DNA of 51,381 bases from Adonisia turfae CCMR0081 (GTDB taxonomy: Bacteria > Cyanobacteriota > Cyanobacteriia > Phormidesmidales > Phormidesmidaceae). Shown in pieces: positions 16,570 to 25,435 of this stretch. Position 1 is the first letter of the stretch; every line of letters starts with the position of its first letter. The notes beneath the pieces were generated by a model. That model ran no database searches. It had not been told where the DNA came from and worked only from the letters and a program-made list of their open reading frames with translations. The position numbers were made by a program, and so were the translations under genes. The DNA is taken from contig NZ_QXHD01000004.1 in assembly GCF_011009555.1 (NCBI RefSeq), forward strand, positions 573,226-624,606, read 5' to 3'.

Positions 16570-19500
16570 TTAACGACAATCTACGAGGTCCATCTGCTTT
16601 AGTTTTTCATCACTATCTAACGTAAACTGTTCAAGTTTATTACAAGCATCTTCTAATAAACCCTCAAGTTGTAAGTCTTTTGTCTCAAAGGCTTCGTCTG
16701 GGACTCTCCAAAGCTTGACAGTGGCATCGGCACTTGCTGAAACAAGTTTTTTACCATCTTTACTGAACTGGACACTAAAAACTTCTCCAACAAGATGGCC
16801 AGACAAAATGTCAACTAAAGCACCATCACGAGATCGCCACAGCCTAATAGTTCCATCGGCACTGCTTGACACAAGCTTTTGGCCTTTGGGACTGAAACTG
16901 ACACTACCAACACCAGAATCATGACCTTTAAGCGTATTTAATAATGTCCCATCGGCAGTTCTCCATAGTTTGATATTTCCATCAGCAGTATCACCACTAC
17001 TAGATGCAATCATTTGCCCATCAGGGCTAAAGCTTACACTATGAACATCGTTGTCTTCGCGAAAAGTTTTAACAAGTTTTCCATTACCAACATTCCAAAG
17101 CTTAACAGTATCGTCTAAGCTTGCTGATACTAAGCTTTTACTATCTGGGCTAAAATCCACATCCATAACTATATCCTGATGCCCAGTCAAAGTATTGATC
17201 AAGTCTCCATCAATAATATTCCAAAGATTAATGGTTGCATCATCGCTTGCAGAAGCCAATATTTTCCCATTTGGACTAAAGCGAAGGCTATTGACATCAC
17301 TTTTATGTTTTTCAAGATTTTTAATTAATGTTCCATTATGGACATTCCAAAGTCTAATTGTTTTGTCTACACTAGCAGATGCTAAAGTCTTACCATCTGG
17401 GCTAAATCGGACATGAGTCACGTCCGATGCATGTCCAGTGAGAGTATTGATAAGTGAACCATCATTTGCGTCCCACAGCTTTATCGTTCCATCGCGACTG
17501 GCTGAAGCAACAATTTGGTTATCTGGGCTGAAAGTTGCGCTGTAAACTCCTGCTTCGTGACCGACTAGGGTTAAAAAATCACCATCATTACTTTTCCAAA
17601 GTCTAATGCTTCCGTCGTCACCTAAAGAAACAAGTGTTTGGCCATCCGAATTGAAATCAAGACTAAAAACACCTTTACTATGCCCTAGGGTATTTACTAA
17701 AGATGATTTAAATCCAGACTGACCATTCATTCTCCATAAGCTAATAGTATTATCCCAGCTAGCTGAGGCTAGAATCTTACCGTCTGGACTAAAGCTAATA
17801 TCCCAAACACCAGCACTATGCCCTAGCAAAGTGTCAAAGTTTTCGCCACTTTTGATATCCCAAAGTTGAATAGTTTTATCGGCACTAGCTGAGGCCAAGG
17901 TTTGACCATCAGGGCTAAAACTGACAGCAGTCACCCAGTCTTCATGTCCTTCAAGAGTCTTAGTTACAGTATTTTCTGTTATATCCCAGAGTTTTACAGT
18001 GTTGTCTAGACTAGCTGAAGCTATTATTTGATTGTTGGGGCTAAAGCTCACACTATGAACATCGTTTTGATGACCTTCAAAGGTACTAATTAATGAGTAA
18101 TTACTTGTATTCCAAAGCTTAACAGTATCATCAAAACTCCCAGACACTAGCATCTGTCCATCAGAACTAAAACTTATACTGACCACTGGTTCTGAATGAG
18201 CTTCAATTACATGGCTGAGAGAGCCATCATTTGTCTTCCAGAGTTTTATAGTGCCGTCATCATATCCTGAAGCAAACATCTGCCCATCCGGGCTAAACTT
18301 TACATAATTAACCCTGAGTTCAGAATCTTCAATTATTCTGATGACAGTTCCATTAATTGACCAAAGTGTAATGGTGCCATCATTATTACCTGAGACAAAT
18401 ATTTGACCATCTGGACTAAAGCTAACACTATTAGCAGGAACCTCAGGTAATATTCGATTTTGTTCCTGCATTGTAAATGTAATATCTTGTAATTGTTTAA
18501 TAGTCTTTTTCTTAAGGTCTGACTGTACACGAGTTTTTAATAAATATTGGCCTGCTTGAATACTGCTGGCTAATGCTCCGTAATACTCATGAGACAGAAA
18601 TTGATTCTGAGATGCTGAGTTAGAGGCTTCAATAATAGCAATTTGCTCTCTATGTCTAGCAGATTCTGAGCGCAACCATAAGAATAAAGCACTAGCCAAA
18701 CCGGTTGCTAAGGTACCAATGATGAATCCAATGACTTGATTTCGTTTTTTGCGTTCCTTATTGGCTAAGAGCAAGCTTTCTTTAATAAAACTTCTTTCTG
18801 CTTTATTGATGTCTACATTTGACTGTGTTATCCAGTATTTTGCCTCTTCTAGTACACTACCTCTTAGAAGACTACTAATATCTTTCGCATTATTTTGCCA
18901 CTCAAAGCGTCTGGCTTGCAGTCTCTGTCGCCAAAGTAAAAAGGCTGACTTCTCGATGTCGCTTCGAGATTGCTTTGCCCAAGCATGCAGCTTATCCCAT
19001 CCTCGGATCAATGCATCATGCGCAGGTTCAATATAGGCATCCCCATCTAATTCTTGTCCCTCAACAATTAGACGCGCAGTTGTTAGTTGTTGAATAACAG
19101 CTGCCACTCGATTATTTTCTTCTGCTTCCTCATAAATCAACTCAGAACGCAAAACTCTCCTACGAACAAGTTCTCCTCCCTCAATGGCAACCATTCGCAG
19201 CATTACATTGGGCATTGTTTGCTCATAATCTGAATTTTGTTTTAGAAGACATTCATATTCTTGAGCCGCCCGCTGGGTTAATGCTCCAGCTACACCACCA
19301 ATTGATTCATAGTCATCTTGAGTTAAGGCTCGATTGTCGTCATAACGTTGCAGATATTTCAAATATAGTTCACTTAACGTAAATGATAGTAAAGGTAGTG
19401 CTCCCGGCATTTGTACAACTTCATTGATCAGTTGGTCTACTAAGCTGGGAGGTTCAAAGTAAAGCACACGTTCTTGTGCCGGTCCTTCAATAGCCTGCCG

Positions 19501-21003
19501 CAACTCATCTTGAGTCATTGGAGTCATTAGAAAACGAGACTTCATCCAGACCGATTTAAGTGGTGAGTTTAAAAACTGAGGTTCGAAATCATTACGTAGG
19601 GTAATAACCACACGCCCACGATTACGTTCTATTGTTAAAGCGAATCGAATTAACGTAAGAAATTTCTCTCTTTCTTGATTGCTTTGGCAGAGAGTGATCA
19701 ATTCTTCGAACTGGTCAATTACTAATAATAGTCTCTTGTTAGGATTCCGTTTTCCCCAGGCAGCTACAATATTTACTAACTTTTTAGGACATTGAGCTAA
19801 CGTTTCACTTAATGTTTCTATACTAGTTACAACCGCATCTGCTTCAATAGTTAAATCTAAAACAGCTCTAGCCAATGCTCTTAAAGGAGAATTCCCAGGA
19901 CGAACAGGTGGTAATACTTTCCAATCTTCATCAATATTTTCTCGTAGCTTAGGGATCAATCCAGCTTTTACTAAGCTGGATTTACCGGTTCCTGAAGCAC
20001 CTAAGACAACCGTTAGCGGATTTTCTAATACAAATATTTCAAGTTTCTCAACTAGCTGCTGCCGTCCAAAAAATAAATAATTATGTTCTTCTTCAAAAGA
20101 TTGTAAACCCCGATAGGGATTGTTATCTAGGTTAAGCTCTGGTGCATGAGTCAGATTTAACTGATGCCCTGGAACCAAAAAAATATATTCTCCACGGCCA
20201 TGCTTCTTCAGAGGCCACAACCCTGGTGTTTGTCGTTTTACCTGATTCTTCTCAGTAGTAAGTTCTACACGATCTCGTAAGTAAAGATAAAGTTCTGTAG
20301 CTGTGATGACTCCATCTCCAGGCAGTTTACCATTCTGACCAGCAGGAAAGATATCAGCTTTTCCTTGCAAAGCTTCTAAAAAAGCCTCAGCAAACGGCGA
20401 ATGTTGTCGTTGTTCATTGCTAAGATCTCGATTATTATTCAAGACATCTAGGGCAGCTTGATCATAACCAGCAGATGTTAAAACCTGCCAGGCTGGATCT
20501 TGAATAAAACGGTCATACCTTTCTTGATAAAGAATTTCTGGGTAAGACAAAATGTTTCGCAGGCTTGACCAGCGAAAAGCACCTGAAAAACAACAGTCGA
20601 GAATAGTGAGTAAATGACGACAGGGCAAAGCCGCCAAGGCATCATGCAGTAATTGCATTGGCAAGTATGTCTCGTGTAGACCTTGCTTAGCATCCTGTGG
20701 AATAAGATATCCAGCAGGGCCATCATCACTATTGACAGCAACACCATGACCAGCAAAGTAAAAGAGAACCCGGTCATCCGAACTTATCTCACTGGGCAAT
20801 ATTTCCTTGAGTAGACAAATCAATTTGTTTAGACTGGCCGCTTGATCAAGCAGTAGTCTTATCTCATACCCGTGATTCAACTTGAGATGCTGAGCCACCA
20901 TCTCAGCATCGTTGACTGCTGTCTGTAAAGTAGATATGTTATTGGCGTATTGATTAATACCAATAATTACAGCCAAATTACGGGTAAAACTCTGGACTGC
21001 CAT
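16570..21003 (-). CDS. Caspase-STAND NTPase-WD40 protein, second paralogue, 14 blades
   Basis: A 1477-residue protein with the same plan as its neighbour. The caspase domain (about 5-250) has His86 in YFAGHGV and Cys138 in ILDCCFSGA, and a GDGVITATELYLYL segment precedes the NTPase. Walker A is GASGTGKSS (335-343) and Walker B is LLLVIDQFEE (425-434). One membrane helix follows at about 757-777 (VIGFIIGTLATGLASALF). A short linker then leads to 14 WD40 blades (about 850-1440), mostly ending 'KLW' or 'RLW', and a short C-terminal tail with a final cysteine. The caspase and NTPase parts are closely similar to the paralogue, but the propellers differ strongly, which suggests different sensed ligands. 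It lacks the paralogue's long coiled coil. The start ATG is at 21003. Both catalytic residues and both Walker motifs are intact. Confidence 0.92.
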   Translation of the reverse strand: MAVQSFTRNLAVIIGINQYANNISTLQTAVNDAEMVAQHLKLNHGYEIRLLLDQAASLNKLICLLKEILPSEISSDDRVLFYFAGHGVAVNSDDGPAGYLIPQDAKQGLHETYLPMQLLHDALAALPCRHLLTILDCCFSGAFRWSSLRNILSYPEILYQERYDRFIQDPAWQVLTSAGYDQAALDVLNNNRDLSNEQRQHSPFAEAFLEALQGKADIFPAGQNGKLPGDGVITATELYLYLRDRVELTTEKNQVKRQTPGLWPLKKHGRGEYIFLVPGHQLNLTHAPELNLDNNPYRGLQSFEEEHNYLFFGRQQLVEKLEIFVLENPLTVVLGASGTGKSSLVKAGLIPKLRENIDEDWKVLPPVRPGNSPLRALARAVLDLTIEADAVVTSIETLSETLAQCPKKLVNIVAAWGKRNPNKRLLLVIDQFEELITLCQSNQEREKFLTLIRFALTIERNRGRVVITLRNDFEPQFLNSPLKSVWMKSRFLMTPMTQDELRQAIEGPAQERVLYFEPPSLVDQLINEVVQMPGALPLLSFTLSELYLKYLQRYDDNRALTQDDYESIGGVAGALTQRAAQEYECLLKQNSDYEQTMPNVMLRMVAIEGGELVRRRVLRSELIYEEAEENNRVAAVIQQLTTARLIVEGQELDGDAYIEPAHDALIRGWDKLHAWAKQSRSDIEKSAFLLWRQRLQARRFEWQNNAKDISSLLRGSVLEEAKYWITQSNVDINKAERSFIKESLLLANKERKKRNQVIGFIIGTLATGLASALFLWLRSESARHREQIAIIEASNSASQNQFLSHEYYGALASSIQAGQYLLKTRVQSDLKKKTIKQLQDITFTMQEQNRILPEVPANSVSFSPDGQIFVSGNNDGTITLWSINGTVIRIIEDSELRVNYVKFSPDGQMFASGYDDGTIKLWKTNDGSLSHVIEAHSEPVVSISFSSDGQMLVSGSFDDTVKLWNTSNYSLISTFEGHQNDVHSVSFSPNNQIIASASLDNTVKLWDITENTVTKTLEGHEDWVTAVSFSPDGQTLASASADKTIQLWDIKSGENFDTLLGHSAGVWDISFSPDGKILASASWDNTISLWRMNGQSGFKSSLVNTLGHSKGVFSLDFNSDGQTLVSLGDDGSIRLWKSNDGDFLTLVGHEAGVYSATFSPDNQIVASASRDGTIKLWDANDGSLINTLTGHASDVTHVRFSPDGKTLASASVDKTIRLWNVHNGTLIKNLEKHKSDVNSLRFSPNGKILASASDDATINLWNIIDGDLINTLTGHQDIVMDVDFSPDSKSLVSASLDDTVKLWNVGNGKLVKTFREDNDVHSVSFSPDGQMIASSSGDTADGNIKLWRTADGTLLNTLKGHDSGVGSVSFSPKGQKLVSSSADGTIRLWRSRDGALVDILSGHLVGEVFSVQFSKDGKKLVSASADATVKLWRVPDEAFETKDLQLEGLLEDACNKLEQFTLDSDEKLKQMDLVDCR

Positions 21004-21048
21004 AATACTGAAGAAAAATGCTAAACACTCTTTGACGTGGATGATTTA

Positions 21049-21081
21049 GACCAAATCGAGAGTTTCCTTCTCGATTTGGTC
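21049..21081. promoter_or_regulatory. 13-bp perfect inverted repeat upstream of the caspase-STAND gene
   Basis: GACCAAATCGAGA (21049-21061) and its reverse complement (21069-21081) are separated by 7 nt. It lies between the small secreted-protein gene and the ATG at 21003. No T-run follows on the minus strand, so it is more likely an operator or an mRNA structure than a terminator. Confidence 0.55.
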
Positions 21082-21144
21082 CAATTGACACACTAGAGAA
21101 TTGAAGGGACGCAGGATTTTAACTAGCTATTTCAAACACACTAG

Positions 21145-21465
21145 TTACTGAGAAATACCCTGAATACCCTCATTTAGGTGCTGGTTGTTATATGGATCTT
21201 CCTCAATTGGCAATGGTCTAGGGCCAACCGTAGGTCGAATGCCGGGACGGTCATTCGTACCAGGTCGAATTTGAAGCGTATTGTCTTGAATCTGTGGGTT
21301 CATAGAATCCTCATAAATTACAGAACCATTAATTCCAGTTGGCACTTCAATTGATGAAGGTGATTCTATTGTTGTTGAATTATTTAACTCTTCACTGGCA
21401 AGAACTTCATTACAACTCAACAGCAACGCTGGAATAATTGTTGTTGCTAGCACGATTTTTTTCAT
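21145..21465 (-). CDS. Small secreted proline-rich protein
   Basis: The start is placed at the ATG at 21465, where AAGGAG sits 9 nt upstream. Longer upstream frames are rejected because this ATG opens a signal peptide (MKKIVLATTIIPALLL, then SCNEVLAS). That gives 106 residues. Cleavage is most likely after VLA by signal peptidase I; LLSC is only a poor lipobox. The mature part is short, acidic and low in hydrophobics, with Pro/Arg turns (RPGTNDRPGIRPTVGPRPLP), and has no recognised domain. It lies between two caspase genes on the same strand. An exported protein in a caspase operon could be a substrate, a signal peptide precursor or an envelope component; none of this is shown by sequence. 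Confidence 0.75.
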   Translation of the reverse strand: MKKIVLATTIIPALLLSCNEVLASEELNNSTTIESPSSIEVPTGINGSVIYEDSMNPQIQDNTLQIRPGTNDRPGIRPTVGPRPLPIEEDPYNNQHLNEGIQGISQ

Positions 21466-21980
21466 GGCAATGCTCCTTGAATTACGATACTTTGCACGAG
21501 CGAAAAACATATTTAGAACACTGATTAATGAGCTGAGGCAACTACATCAATTGCATTTGAATCGTTGCCTATAAACAATCTATGAGAGAAGTATTAGAGT
21601 GTAGTATTACTCAGGACGATAATCTGATTGGCACACAATTTTTCCCGATTAAAGTCATATACACGTCTATTCTGGTTAATACCCTTGAAATAACACAGCT
21701 AAAGATTCATCTTACTCACCTCCTAGCGAAATACTCGATGTAAGCAGCAGAAAATTAATCTCAGCTATTCTAAGCATAGCTAGAGCAACTACCCTCAAGC
21801 TAATTAAACTTCAATAGGCTATAACTTAATATTCCCAGCACTTTCAAGTTCAGGGTGGTTGCCGAAGTTGAGGGTTTCCCTAAACTTTCCACCACTGCTT
21901 ATTCAGCAAATGCATTGACTTATTCTCCATGCTACAAATTAAACTTTCTTAAGCTCAATTTTTCTGATACTTAGACATTT
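21466..21980. other. Intergenic region with a consensus ribosome binding site before a three-codon frame
   Basis: About 515 bp between the caspase-hydrolase gene and the small secreted-protein gene. On the minus strand a full AGGAGGTG (21717-21724) precedes an ATG at 21710 with ideal spacing, but the frame reads only Met-Asn-Leu-stop (to 21699). It may be a minimal leader ORF or the relic of a decayed gene. No other gene or strong hairpin was found. Confidence 0.4.
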
Positions 21981-24900
21981 CTAAGAGTTGATTCGATTTA
22001 GCAACTCAACTAAGCCCTTTTGCCCACTGTCTGATTGAAAGTAAGTGAAATGGTCACAAGGTACTTCAACACACACTACAGAGGAAGAAAATGCTTGGTT
22101 AATATGTTTCAAGCTGTGAGCGCTTGCGAAAAGATCGTTTGGTTGTCCGAGGAATGTGAGATCTGCTGCCCCACCAATCAATTTATTAACCAAACGCTGT
22201 AAAGTGCTTACTTGGCCTTGAGTTGCTGATTGTACTGCTGGTTTAACTGAAGCAGTACCTACCATAAGCGAGTAAGGAACCTCAGGATTAGTACTTGCCT
22301 CAAGGGATTTCAACAATTCAGAACCTGGTTGTATCTGATCTAAAGTCACATCAAATACCTCAATAGCCGCAACTAAACTACCAATAGCTCTAATGGGCCA
22401 TGCCACTGGCATCAGCATATTTAACCCGATACCTAATGCTGTTGTAGCCCATGCTTGTATTGTTACCCAAGGTGTTCCGCCATTTGGCGTACCAACTAGT
22501 ACTAAATGGCTGACAATTGTGTTGCCATTTTCCCGCTCAATCAGCCAACGGCCAATTAAACCACCCAGTTCATAGCCCACTACATCGAGTTTCTTTTGGT
22601 GATTTTCCCCTAATCCAACCCAATTGAGGCATTGCTTAAGCTGCCGTGTTGTTTCTTCTACAGAGGTATTAAAGCTTTCGTAGTCAAATCCTAAGACCAA
22701 ATCATACTGCGCCCGAATAAACTTGGCTGCCGATTTACCAGCCTGCAAACCAGCAATCAGATTAGACGTATCTCCCAATAAGCCATGGATCACTAGTAAT
22801 ATCTGTTTGGCTTCAGCTACTTGAGCTTGAATCACTGACTGTTCTTTTTCATATACCACTTCATTGTTGGGGCGTAGATAGACAGCGGCTAGCTGAGGAT
22901 AGTCAAATTCCAGCCCCAACTTGTTACTGAGAATTTTCTGGAAAAAGATCCGAATCGAACCACCTAAGCTACGTTCTCCCTGTCCGATGGGGGTAGGCAG
23001 CCTTTCAATCAAAATCTCCATACCATCTGGTCTACGGGACGAATGTCCTAAGGGAATAAAAAATTCACCGTCATACGCAACTGGTAGAATATGCTCTCCA
23101 GACTCCAATGGTAATTTGACCGTCAATTGTAAAGGCGTTTCAGGAGTCACGGTATGAATTGTCTCAGGAACAATTTGGTTTAACTCCAAAACACTTAATC
23201 CAGGATCACTACCTCGACTACGGGTAAAGTACACCCGTTCGCTATCATCACTATCCTGGTTAAAGATGGCCGGTAGTGTCGGCTGTTCCAAGTCGCGAGT
23301 AATCTGAGGTAAAGACGTCAACTGAGCCTTTGCCTGCAGAGATGGATGAGGATGAATGGCAACATCAGCGCCTATCTCCAAGGGAATTCCAGTGTTCGGA
23401 ATCGATTTTTTGTCTGAAGGCCGTACTACAGTGAGCGTCGTTTGGCTAGTAATCCAATCATCAAAAGACTCCTCTTCTGGCTTTGTACTAACGGCACGTG
23501 TTTGCACACGCTGCATAAGACGATTGAGTAAGCCACGTTGAGAGGCTAAATTGCGAGTTGTTTCCCTTACCCGAGATGCATCTAAGTCACCCTGTTCTAA
23601 TAAGCGAGGATCAAAAGCAGCCGTGCTGACAATTAACTTAAGGATGTCGCGTGTTTCAGTAACTCCCTGTCGCCAAAGTTCTTTAGGAACTGAGGCATAT
23701 AGAGCCTGCCCCCCCAGTGCCCAAGCTTCTTCACCGGGCCTTAGACACACACTACCAGCTTCAAAAAAGGCTGCGCTAATAGCATACTGTTCGGTTAGGT
23801 CCAGGACAGCACAGTAAAGTACCTGTTCACTCGTATTAGTTAGCTTTAGTTTAAATTTGGGTTGTTGCCATCGGCCATTTTGGTATTTATAGGCAAGCAC
23901 CACCTGTGATGTCTGAACTTCTTTTTCATTTTCATAGATTTGCAATTGGATTGCATCTGCTGGAATTTGGCTGGTGGCTGGGCTACTCAGTTTTGATACA
24001 GTAATCCACCGAGCTATATGCTCTAGTCGCTGAACTACCTGATCCGCTACGGTACGATTAAATCCAGTGAGTTCTCTAACAAGAGGATGGGTACTAGCAG
24101 GTTCTGTAATCCAATATTGATTATTCTTTGCCAGAACTTGAAGCTGGGCTTCGGAAGCGTCTAATGCTGCCCTAACATACAGCGATGACTGGCCAGCGTT
24201 TGCCTCTGACAAAGCAGCCTGTAGTAATGCTATGCCTATTTCATCCCCTACAAGTCTGATATCTAGAGGAACCAGGGGTAAATGAGTAATTACCGCCTTA
24301 AATACTTTATTAGTTTGCGTAGCATCGATTCCTTCAATACTGAGAAAACTAAGTTGTGGTAAAACCTGAGTGACCTGGGCTACACCAATGGCTTCAGCAG
24401 GTTGAGATAACTTATGATCAGGACTATCAAAACGAAACAAAGCCAGGCAAACTGTTTCACTGTTCTCAGGTGCAGGAATACCATGAACTTCACCAGCATC
24501 CATAATCCAACCGTAGGTTGAGTGATGAGAAACCGTTAAGAAAGTCCGCTTGTGGCTAACAGAATTAGCTAGGAAAATACGATCTAAATCCTCGGAGTGT
24601 GTTGCTTCCAGTTGAGGGGACTGCTCAGGTACCTGACCTCGAATTAAAGCATCAGTGCGCTTAAAAACCTCTCGGTAGGTGAGTGATGAGTTAGCGTGCT
24701 GTAACGTTTCCAATAGAAAATACGAAAAGGCTCCACGCTTTTTAGAGGTATATTCTTTGGCAGTCTCAAAATCCCGACAGGCTGATAACAATATGTGCCT
24801 TCCTTGAAAAGGAAAACTTGTTTTGGATCTTTCTAGGTCTTGACTTTGGGTTAAAGGAATTAGTTCCTGTGGGGAATATAAGTAGCTATCTAGTGCCCGT

Positions 24901-25397
24901 GGACGCTGGTCGGGCTCAATACGACGGACATTAAGAGGACGACTACCTGAACCAGAATGGCAACAATCTAAGATGATTGTAATCTGGGGATCATTGTAGG
25001 CAACTTCTGAGATTAGTTTTCCCAACTCTTTATCTGTAAGATCTCGGGCTCCGTCAAGACGGCTATCCCAACAAACTAGCGTCTCATTCATGCGATCGGG
25101 TTCTATAGTCCAAAAAGCTTCATGAGTGACTTCTTGAGCTCCATGACCACTAAAAGCAAATAATACAATGTCGTTCTGAGTTGCCTGGACTAGATGCTGA
25201 CGAAAGGCCTGAATAAGCGATTCTCGGGTGGCCTCTTGATCCTTAAGGGTGAGTAAATGTAGTTCAGTACCTTCTTGAGCTGCTTTGTCCTCAAGATAAG
25301 TGGCCATTGCCTCTACATCCTGGACTGCACCGCTCAAACGAGGGATTGGAGCAGGATAGTCGTTAATCCCTACCAATAATGCATAGAGGCTAGCCAT
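21981..25397 (-). CDS. Caspase fused to an alpha/beta-hydrolase-like domain lacking its nucleophile serine
   Basis: A 1138-residue protein. The N-terminal caspase domain (1-280) has His85 in FSGHGAQ and Cys146 in DCCHSGSGS, so a metacaspase/orthocaspase-type active site is present. The middle part (about 280-830) is beta-rich and not recognised. The C-terminal 270 residues form a PGAP1/lipase-like alpha/beta-hydrolase fold: LLVIHGLLGD at 867-876, a nucleophile elbow reading GYELGG at 941-946 where GxSxGG is expected, then LVLVGTPNGGTPW, an acid near D1088 and His1116 in CDHFTYF. The codon for residue 943 is GAA (Glu), so hydrolase activity is probably lost and the domain may bind rather than cut. 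The gene lies 38 bp downstream of the LuxR gene, likely in one operon with it. Confidence 0.9.
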   Translation of the reverse strand: MASLYALLVGINDYPAPIPRLSGAVQDVEAMATYLEDKAAQEGTELHLLTLKDQEATRESLIQAFRQHLVQATQNDIVLFAFSGHGAQEVTHEAFWTIEPDRMNETLVCWDSRLDGARDLTDKELGKLISEVAYNDPQITIILDCCHSGSGSRPLNVRRIEPDQRPRALDSYLYSPQELIPLTQSQDLERSKTSFPFQGRHILLSACRDFETAKEYTSKKRGAFSYFLLETLQHANSSLTYREVFKRTDALIRGQVPEQSPQLEATHSEDLDRIFLANSVSHKRTFLTVSHHSTYGWIMDAGEVHGIPAPENSETVCLALFRFDSPDHKLSQPAEAIGVAQVTQVLPQLSFLSIEGIDATQTNKVFKAVITHLPLVPLDIRLVGDEIGIALLQAALSEANAGQSSLYVRAALDASEAQLQVLAKNNQYWITEPASTHPLVRELTGFNRTVADQVVQRLEHIARWITVSKLSSPATSQIPADAIQLQIYENEKEVQTSQVVLAYKYQNGRWQQPKFKLKLTNTSEQVLYCAVLDLTEQYAISAAFFEAGSVCLRPGEEAWALGGQALYASVPKELWRQGVTETRDILKLIVSTAAFDPRLLEQGDLDASRVRETTRNLASQRGLLNRLMQRVQTRAVSTKPEEESFDDWITSQTTLTVVRPSDKKSIPNTGIPLEIGADVAIHPHPSLQAKAQLTSLPQITRDLEQPTLPAIFNQDSDDSERVYFTRSRGSDPGLSVLELNQIVPETIHTVTPETPLQLTVKLPLESGEHILPVAYDGEFFIPLGHSSRRPDGMEILIERLPTPIGQGERSLGGSIRIFFQKILSNKLGLEFDYPQLAAVYLRPNNEVVYEKEQSVIQAQVAEAKQILLVIHGLLGDTSNLIAGLQAGKSAAKFIRAQYDLVLGFDYESFNTSVEETTRQLKQCLNWVGLGENHQKKLDVVGYELGGLIGRWLIERENGNTIVSHLVLVGTPNGGTPWVTIQAWATTALGIGLNMLMPVAWPIRAIGSLVAAIEVFDVTLDQIQPGSELLKSLEASTNPEVPYSLMVGTASVKPAVQSATQGQVSTLQRLVNKLIGGAADLTFLGQPNDLFASAHSLKHINQAFSSSVVCVEVPCDHFTYFQSDSGQKGLVELLNRINS

Positions 25398-25435
25398 AAT
25401 TTTTTACTGGTTACTCGACATTTTTCTAATCAGTT

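Noticed and set aside
11449..21003. Regular repeats through 11.6-13.4 kb and 16.7-18.4 kb that could suggest a CRISPR or satellite array
   Set aside because: The period is about 126 bp with variable sequence, and translates to WD40 blades in one open frame.
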